Source: Hordeum vulgare subsp. vulgare
Taxonomy: Eukaryota > Streptophyta > Magnoliopsida > Poales > Poaceae
Reading direction: 5' to 3'
Assembly: GCF_904849725.1 (NCBI RefSeq)
Contig: NC_058518.1
Span: forward strand, 510,185,225 to 510,249,224
Length of the DNA stretch: 64,000 nucleotides
Shown here: in pieces, positions 57,298 through 64,000 of the stretch
Numbering within the stretch: the stretch's first letter is position 1
Layout of the letters: every line of letters begins with the position of its first letter
Translations under genes and position numbers: made by a program
Notes under the pieces: generated by a model
What the model saw: the letters and a program-made list of their open reading frames with translations, nothing else
Told to the model about the DNA's origin: nothing
Database searches by the model: none

Positions 57298-58065
57298 ATG
57301 GATCCTCATCCACTAGCTAATCTCTTTAAGAGACCCACTTATGTGGAACGAATTGCTAGTGAGTTGAGTGCACTTGACTTTCTCTATGGAGTTTTGCTTG
57401 AGTTGCGTGAATCTGAAAATCGTGATGAAGAAACTTACGAAGTGATTCACGAGGGCTCCTTGAATGAAAAGCATGATTGCAATGGTTTCACTATAAATCC
57501 TATTAGTGACAATCATGCTAAAAATATGCAAAACCCTAAGCTTGGGGATGCTAGTTTTGCTATGTCCACTACTTGTTGCAATAATCATGATCGGGGTGAT
57601 GATCTTTCTTATGATCTTGAAAATTTGTTCAAACCTCATGATGAATATGATATTTGTAACAATATTGAAAGTGGGATTGGAGAAGTCATGACTTTAGTTG
57701 ATGATAATCCCACTATTTTTGAAGAGCGTCAACTTTGCATGCATGTGGATCATGAAAAGAATATCCTATGGGATAGCTATATTGTTGAATTTGAATATGA
57801 TCCCACATGTAATTGCTATGAGAGAGGAAAATATTGTGGTAGAAACCTTCATGTTACCAAATCACCTCTCGTAATATTGAGATTGCTCTTGTCTTTTTCT
57901 TCTTCCTTGCATATGGCAACTATTGGTTGTCTTGACAATCTGTTTTCCTATAAAATTCCTATGCATAGGAAGTATGTTAGACTTAGATGTGATTTTCACA
58001 TGCTTTATGATGCTCTCGTTGTGATTCAATTCTTGTCTTTTGAGAGAGCATCATTCAATGCCTAG
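57298..58065 (+). CDS. 255-codon ORF of unknown function
   Basis: Starts MDPHPLANLFKRPTYVERIA about 215 bp after the primer site and ends in a TAG. It is acidic, with Cys/His spaced in CCNNHDRGDD, CMHVDHEKN and CNCYERGKYCGR, which could bind metal but match no zinc knuckle I know. The last third (LRLLLSFSSSLHMATIGCLD) is hydrophobic. No gag, protease, RT or integrase motif is visible. It is the only long frame in the element and is uninterrupted, which hints at a role, perhaps a diverged or residual gag start; this is inference. Chance persistence in a young copy cannot be excluded. Confidence 0.5.
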   Translation: MDPHPLANLFKRPTYVERIASELSALDFLYGVLLELRESENRDEETYEVIHEGSLNEKHDCNGFTINPISDNHAKNMQNPKLGDASFAMSTTCCNNHDRGDDLSYDLENLFKPHDEYDICNNIESGIGEVMTLVDDNPTIFEERQLCMHVDHEKNILWDSYIVEFEYDPTCNCYERGKYCGRNLHVTKSPLVILRLLLSFSSSLHMATIGCLDNLFSYKIPMHRKYVRLRCDFHMLYDALVVIQFLSFERASFNA

Positions 58066-60727
58066 CTAAGGGCGTTAAACAAAAGCGCTTGTTGGGAGAC
58101 AACCCAATGAATCTATCCTTTTTCTTTCTGTTTTGTGTTTTCCACGCTCTCATAATTCTGTTATGATTGTGTTTTTTGTGTTTTTTTTTGCGTTTGTGCC
58201 AAGCAAAACCGTTATGATTAGTCTTGGGGATGATCGTTTGGTCATGCTGGAAAAGACAGAAACTTTCTGCTCACGAAAAGAATTTTCTTTTTTTTATGTA
58301 ATAGCTTTTGAGTTGATTATTTTTGCTGCTGATTTCTATGCAAATTCTTCAGACTGTCGTAATATTTCAGAATTTTTGAAGTACCAGAAGTATACGAAAT
58401 ATACAGATTGCTACAGACTGGTCTGCTGCTAACAGGTTCTGTTTTTGTTGTGTTGGTTGCTTATTTTGATGAAACTATGGATAGTATCGGGGGGTATTAG
58501 CCATGGAAGATTGAAAATACAGTAACCCAACATCAGCATAAGTAGAATTTAAGTTTGTTACAGTACCTAAGGAAGTGGTGGTTTGCTTTCTCATACTAAT
58601 GTTATCACGAGTTTCTGTTTAAGTTTCGTGTTGTGAAGTTTTCAAGTTTTGGGTGAAGTTCTTATGGACAAAGAGATAAAGAGTGGCAAGAGCTCAAGCT
58701 TGGGGATGCCAAAGGCACCCCAAGAGATTCAAGGATGCCGTAAAAGCCTAAGCTTGGGGATGCCCCGGGAAGGCATCCCCTCTCTCGTCTTCAATCCATC
58801 GGTAACGTTACTTGGGGCTATATTTTTATTCACCACATGTTATGTGTTTTTTCTTGGAGCGTCTTGTATCGTAGGAGTCTTTTATTTTTGTTGTGTCACA
58901 ATCATCCTTTCTGCACACCTAGAGATAGAGACATGCACTCACCGTGATTTTGCCGAGCTTCAGTTATATCTTTTGGTAGACAATTCAGCTCACATGTGCT
59001 TCACTTATATCTTTCGAGCTAGATACTTTTGCTCTATGTGCTTCACTTATATATTTTCGAGCACAACGGTGCATGGCTTGGTAGTTTATCTATGCTTTGA
59101 AAGTAGTCTCAAAAGGGGTAGTTATCCAAAGGGATACGAAAACTTCCACCTTCATGTGCATTGAATAGTTAGAGAAGTTTGATTCATCTCAATTAGTTTT
59201 GAGTTGTGGTTATGGTAATATTGAAGTTATGCTAATAAGGTGTTGTGGATCTAGAAACACTTGTGTTGAAGTTAGTGATTCCCGTAGCATGCACATATGG
59301 TGAACCGCTATGTGATGAAATCTGAGCATGATTAGTCTATTGGTTGTCATCCTTTGCGTGGTGGTCGGGATCGCGCGATGGTTTATACCTACCAACCCTT
59401 CCCCTAGGAGTATGCGTTGAATGCTTTGTTTCGATTACTAATAAAACTTTTGCAACAAGTATATGAGTTCTTCATGACTAATGTTGAGTCCATGGTTTAG
59501 ATGCACTTTCACCTTCCACCATCACTATCTTCTTAGTGCCGTGCAACTTTCGCCGGTGCACAAAACCCACCATTAGCCTCCCTCAAAACAGCCACCATAC
59601 CTACCTACTATGGCTTTTTCAAAGTCATTCCGAGATATATTGTCATGCAACTACCACCATGACATGTGCCACCACGTCTACATTACCATTGCATGATCGT
59701 AAGATAGCTAGCATGATGTTTCCATTAATGTTTATGCCATGCTAGATCATTGTCATGGTACACTACCGAAGGCATTCCATATAGAGTCATCATTGCTCTA
59801 AGTTTTGAGTTGAAAGTGTGATGATCATCATTAATGGAGCATTGTCCCATGTGAGGAAATAAAAGAGGCCAAAGAAGCCCACCAAAATAAAAAAAAAGGC
59901 CAAAGAGCCCACCAAAAAATAAAAAATAAATGAGAGAAAAAGAGAGAAGGGACAATGCTACCACCCTTCCACACTTGTGCTTATTGAGCACCATGATCTT
60001 CATGATTGAGAGCCTCTCGTTTTGTCACCACCATATAGCTAGTGGGAAATTTTCATTATATAACTTGGCTTGTATATTTCAATTATAGGCTTCCTCAAAA
60101 TTGCCTTAGGTCTTCGTGAGCAAGCAAGTTGGATGCACACCCACTAGTTTTCTTTAAGAGCTTTCACATACTCTTAGCTCTAGTGCATCATTTGTATGGA
60201 AATCCCTACTCATTCACATTGATATCTATTGATGAGCATCTCCACACCTCATTGATATGCCTAGTTAATGTGACCATCTTCTCCTATTTTGTCTTGCAAC
60301 TTCCACCACGCTCCACACCATCTATAGTGCTAAAACCATGGCTCACGCTCATGTATTGCGTGAGAGTTGAAAAGGTTTGAGAAAGTAAATGTGTGAAACA
60401 ATTACTTGGACAATACCGGGGTTGTGCATGATTTAAATTCGTTGTGCAATGATGATAGAGCATAGCCAGACTATATGCTTTTGTAGGGATAACTTTCTTT
60501 TGGCCTTGTTATTTTGAAACTTCATGATTACCTTGCTAGTTTGCTTGAATTATTATTGTTTCCACGTCAATAGCAAATTATTGTTTTGAATCTAATGGAT
60601 CTAAACATTCACGTCACATAAGAGGAGTTACAAAGGGCATCTATGCTAGGTAGCATGAAAGCATCAAAAATTCATTCTTTATCACTTCCCTACTCGAGGA
60701 CGAGCAGGAGTTAAGCTTGGGGATGCT
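58066..60727 (+). other. non-coding interior of the non-autonomous element
   Basis: About 2.7 kb with no recognised gene. It contains repeated AAGCTTGGGGATGCC/T motifs (58696, 58750 and 60713, with another at 57538 in the ORF), the last of which serves as the polypurine tract. A 59880-59945 A-rich stretch repeats GGCCAAAGAGCCCACC. Confidence 0.7.
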
Positions 60728-62349
60728 TGATACGTCTCAAACGTATCTATAATTTTTGATGGTTTCATGTTGTTATCTTGTCATCTTTGGATGTTTTATG
60801 TACCTTTTATATCTTTTTGGGGACTAACTTATTAATTCAGTGCCAAGTGACAGTTCTTGTTTTTTCTGTGTTTTTGGCTCTTTTCAGATCTGATTTTGGA
60901 ACGGAGTCCAAACGGAATAAAATCCCCGAAATGTTTTTTTCCCGAACGAAAGAAGATCAGGGGGCTTGTGGGCCAAGCCAGGAGGGCTACAGGGAGCCCA
61001 CGAGCCCCCACTCTGCCACCAGGGGGGCGGCAGTGGGCAGGCTTGTGGCCTCCCTGGCACCCCCCTAACCTAGATCTTGCTCCTATATATTCCCTAAAAA
61101 TCAGAAAAAAAAAAATCAAGGGATCCACGAAAATACTTTTCCGCCGCCGCAAGCTTCCGTTTCCGCGAGATCTCATCTGGAGACCCTTCCCGGTGCCCTG
61201 CCGGAGGGGACTTTGGAGTTGGAGGGCTTCTTCATCATCATCATCGCCCCTCCAATGACTCGTGAGTAGTTCACTTCAGACCTACGGGTCCGAAGTTAGT
61301 AGCTAGATGGCTTCTTCTCTCTCTTGGATCTTCAATACAAAGTTCTCCATGATCTTCATGGAGATCTATCCGATGTAATCTTCTTTGGCGGTGTGTTTGT
61401 CGAGATCCGATGAATTGTGGATTTGTGATCAGATTATCTATGATATATATTTGAGTCTTTGCTGATTTCTTATATGCATGATTTGATATCCTTGTAAGTC
61501 TCTCCCAGTCTTGGGTTTTGTTTGGCCAACTAGATCTATGATTCTTGCAATGGGAGAAGTGCTTGGTTTTGGGTTCTTACCGTGTGGTGACCTTTCCCAG
61601 TGACAGTAGGGGCAGCAAGGCACACATCATGTAGTTTCCATCAAGGGTAACAAGGTGGGCTCTGTCGTAGATATGAGATTGTCCATCTACATCATGTCAT
61701 CTTGCTTAAGGCGTTACTCTGTTCTTTTGGGCTTAATACACTAGATGCATGCTGGATAGCGGTCGACGTGTGGAGTAAGAGTAGTAGATGCAGAAAGTAT
61801 CAGTCTACTTGTTTTGGACGTGATGCCTATAGATATAATCATTGCCATAGATATCGTCACGACTTTGCGCGGTTCTATCAATTGCTCGACAGTAATTTGT
61901 TCACCCACCGTCTACTTGCTTTCATGAGAGAAGCCACTAGTAAACACTACGGCCGCCGGGGTCTATTCACATCTATCGTTTCCACTTTCGCTTTTACTTT
62001 GCTTTGTTACTTTATTGCTTTCAATTCTCACTTGGCGAACAATCTATAAGGGATTGACAACCCCTACATAGCGTTGGGAGCAAGCTTTTTGTGTTTGTGC
62101 AGGCTCTTGTGATACTCCTTCGCTGGATCGATACCTTGGTTCTCAAACTGAGGGAAATACTTACCACCGCGTGCTACATCACCCTTTATGCTTCGAGGGA
62201 ACACCAACGCAAGGCTCCAAGGCCACGGGGGAAATCCTTTGCATATTTACCTAGGAAGTCCCTTAAGGCGTAGCCGTAGCAGAAGGATTCCGGGTGCCGT
62301 CAACACACCTATATCTGGCGCCGTTGGAAGGTCTTTTGTTGCAGTAGCA
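60728..62349 (+). repeat. 3' LTR of the non-autonomous element
   Basis: 1,622 bp, opening TGATACGTCTCAAACG and closing TTGTTGCAGTAGCA, nearly identical to the 5' LTR. The same primer-site-like motif (CTGGCGCCGTTGG) lies just inside the end, near 62315-62327. Confidence 0.93.
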
Positions 62350-62354
62350 GTTAT

Positions 62355-64000
62355 CAAAGCCTTCTTAAGTATTTCGAAAGCTTCCTCACAATCCTCATCA
62401 AAAACAAAAGGAACATCCTTCTGCAAGAGGTTGGTAAGAGGCCAAGAAATCTTAGAGAAGTCCTTAATGAACCTTCTATAGAAACCAGCATGACCTAGGA
62501 AACTTCGTATACCTCTGATATCTGTGGGGCAAGGCATTTTCTCAATTGCATCAACCTTAGCCTTATCAACTTCAATGCCTCTTTCAAAATTTTGTGTCCT
62601 AAGACGATACCTTCATTAACCATAAAGTGGCACTTCTCCCAATTCAATACGAGGTTGGTATCTTCGCATCTCTGTAAGACTCGATCAAGGTTGCTAAGGC
62701 AATCATCAAAGGAAGACCCGTAAACGGAGAAGTCATCCATGAAAACCTCGACAATCTTTTCACAAAAGTCAGAGAATATAGCCATCATACATCTTTGAAA
62801 GGTGGCGGGTGTATTGCATAAGCCAAAAGGCATACGTCTATAGGCAAAGGTACCGAAGGGGCAGGTGAAAGTGGTTTTCTCCTGATCAGATTGTGCAACA
62901 GGTATTTTCGAGAAACCTGAATAACCGTCTAGAAAGCAGAAGTGTGTGTGTTTTGATAGCCTTTCTAGCATTTGGTCGATAAACGGCAAAGGATAATGAT
63001 CTTTCCTGGTTGCCTTGTTCAGTTTCCGGAAGTCTATAACCATCCTATAGCCAGTAATAATCCTTTGTGGGATTAGTTCATCCTTATCATTAGGAACGAC
63101 GGTGATACCTCCCTTCTTAGGTACGCAATGTACTGGACTTACCCAATCACTATGAGCAACAGGATAAATGATTCTTGCTTCCAGAAGCTTTAATATTTCT
63201 TTTCTAGCGACCTCTTTCATCTTAGGATTCAATCTCCTTTGATGATCAGCAACTGGTTTGAAGTCAGGATCAGTTTTAATCTTGTGCTGGCATAGAGTAG
63301 GACTAATACCCTTAAGATCATCAAGAGTATATCCAATAGCAGCACGGTGCTTCCTCGGAGTTTTTAGTAACTTTTTCTCTTCGTGCTCTGAGAGGAGAGC
63401 ACTAATAATAACAGGATATATATCCTTCTCATCAAGATAGGCATACTTAAGAGTATCAGGCAACTGTTTAAGCTCGAACACAGGATCACCCTTTGGTGGG
63501 GGAGGATCCCCAAGCAGTTCAACACGCAAATTATTCTTGAGAATAGGATATTGTTCTAAGACAATTTTATCCATCTCATCTCTCTCCTCCATATGCATAT
63601 CATTTTCATGCTCAAGCAGATATTGCTCTAAAGGATCCGTAGGAGGTACGGCAATAGAGGCAAGAGCAATGATTTCATCCTTTCCATATGACTCTTTTTC
63701 ATGGGGTTGTCTTCCAAACTTGGAGAAGTTAAATTCATGAGACACACCCTCGAAACTAACTGTGACAGTCTCCTTAATGCAATCAATGTGAGCATTGACA
63801 GTGTTGAGAAAGGGTCTACCAAATATGATGGGACAAAAGCTATCTTGTGCAGTACCAAGGACGAAGAAATCAGTAGGATACTTCGTCTTACCACACAAGA
63901 CTTCTACGTCTCTCACAATTCCCAGAGGGCAGATAGTGTATCTATTAGCTAGCGTAATAGTGACATCAATGGGTTCTAACTCAGCAGGTGCAATCTCATC
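62355..64000 (-). pseudogene. protease end and RT of Sabrina-like 2, broken and partial
   Basis: From the window edge leftward: protease end (VEVLCGKTKYPTDFFVLG, PIIFGRPFLNTVNAH), linker (LLGDPPPPKGDPVFELKQLP) and RT. RT motifs are KKGGITVVPNDKDEL, YRMVIDFRKLNKATRK, CFLDGYSGFSKIPVAQ and the catalytic FMDDFSVYG; unlike element 1, the active site is intact. A 1-nt deletion near 62590 (after VLGHK) shifts the frame. The thumb part (MPCPTDIRGIRSFLGHAG, FYRRFIKDFSKISWPL) continues to the insertion at 62354. Gag and the protease active site lie beyond the window. Confidence 0.9.

Larger units (their letters stand above)
55436..62349 (+). mobile_element. non-autonomous LTR retrotransposon with an unknown ORF
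   Basis: A 6,914-bp element with LTRs at 55436-57055 and 60728-62349. It is flanked by GTTAT (55431-55435 and 62350-62354), inserted between RT and RNase H of Sabrina-like 2. It has a primer-binding site at 57066-57083 and a polypurine-like tract before the right LTR, but no gag, protease, RT or integrase in the 3.7-kb interior. The single sizeable frame is at 57298-58065. The LTR start TGATACG and the primer site match the Sabrina-like elements, so those may supply its proteins. Confidence 0.93.
43761..64000 (-). mobile_element. Sabrina/WHAM-type Gypsy element 2 (runs off the window)
   Basis: Same family as 13126-40051 and in the same orientation. The 3' LTR is at 43761-51328 (split by CACTA 2). 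Next come a polypurine tract and 3' region, an accessory frame, integrase, RNase H, a nested non-autonomous LTR element (55436-62349), then RT and protease to the window end. The 5' LTR and gag lie beyond 64000. Confidence 0.92.

Noticed and set aside
1..64000. tRNA, rRNA or other structured RNA genes
   Set aside because: I looked for tRNA B-box-like motifs and rRNA cores by eye and saw only tRNA-complementary primer sites of the retrotransposons.

Overview
The window is plant nuclear DNA from a large grass genome, almost certainly Triticeae (wheat, barley, rye or Aegilops). The evidence is the repeat content: BARE/Angela/WIS-type Copia LTRs opening TGTTGGAATTATGCC, Sabrina/WHAM-type (Athila-lineage) Gypsy elements opening TGATACGTCC on their sense strand, two CACTA transposons, Stowaway-type Mariner ends and a long-TIR Mutator-like MITE. 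Family names come from memory of these sequences, not from a search. I see no intact single-copy host gene, rRNA, tRNA or CRISPR array. Nearly every coding region belongs to a transposable element, and most are broken.

Layout, left to right. 1-4835: GC-rich possibly genic edge, a 54-bp tandem repeat, a small hAT-like MITE, and unclassified sequence split by a Copia solo LTR (1078-2898) and a long-TIR MULE-MITE (2907-4086). 4836-10605: CACTA element 1, with hairpin-forming ends, a leftward B3-like pseudogene, a TATA box and two tandem arrays (about 290 bp and 337 bp). 10606-13125 and 40052-43760: two parts of one old Ty3/Gypsy element (minus sense) that carries an internal duplication. 13126-40051: Sabrina-like element 1 (minus), inserted in that old Gypsy with target duplication CATAT. 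It holds three later insertions: a 6-kb Mariner in its left LTR (13310-19368), a near-complete Copia in its RT region (25666-34559), and a Copia solo LTR in its right LTR (37241-39068). 43761-64000+: Sabrina-like element 2 (minus). CACTA element 2 (44668-50717) sits in its LTR, and a 6.9-kb non-autonomous LTR retrotransposon (55436-62349) sits in its pol.

Target-site duplications were read directly for most insertions (CATAT, CTTTG, CTAGC, GTTAT, ATT, TA, and a split 9-bp duplication), so the nesting order is well supported.

The strongest candidates for something unusual are these. (1) The Mariner carries an intron-containing 5' fragment of a purple acid phosphatase gene plus at least one further exon set, so it behaves like a gene-capturing 'Pack-Mariner', next to a DD39D transposase disabled by a single in-frame stop. 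(2) The non-autonomous LTR element has a 255-codon ORF of unknown function, a primer-binding-site-like motif inside each LTR end and repeated polypurine motifs. (3) CACTA 1 encodes a B3-like protein. (4) CACTA 2 contains a roughly 390-bp array of facing purine and pyrimidine tracts.
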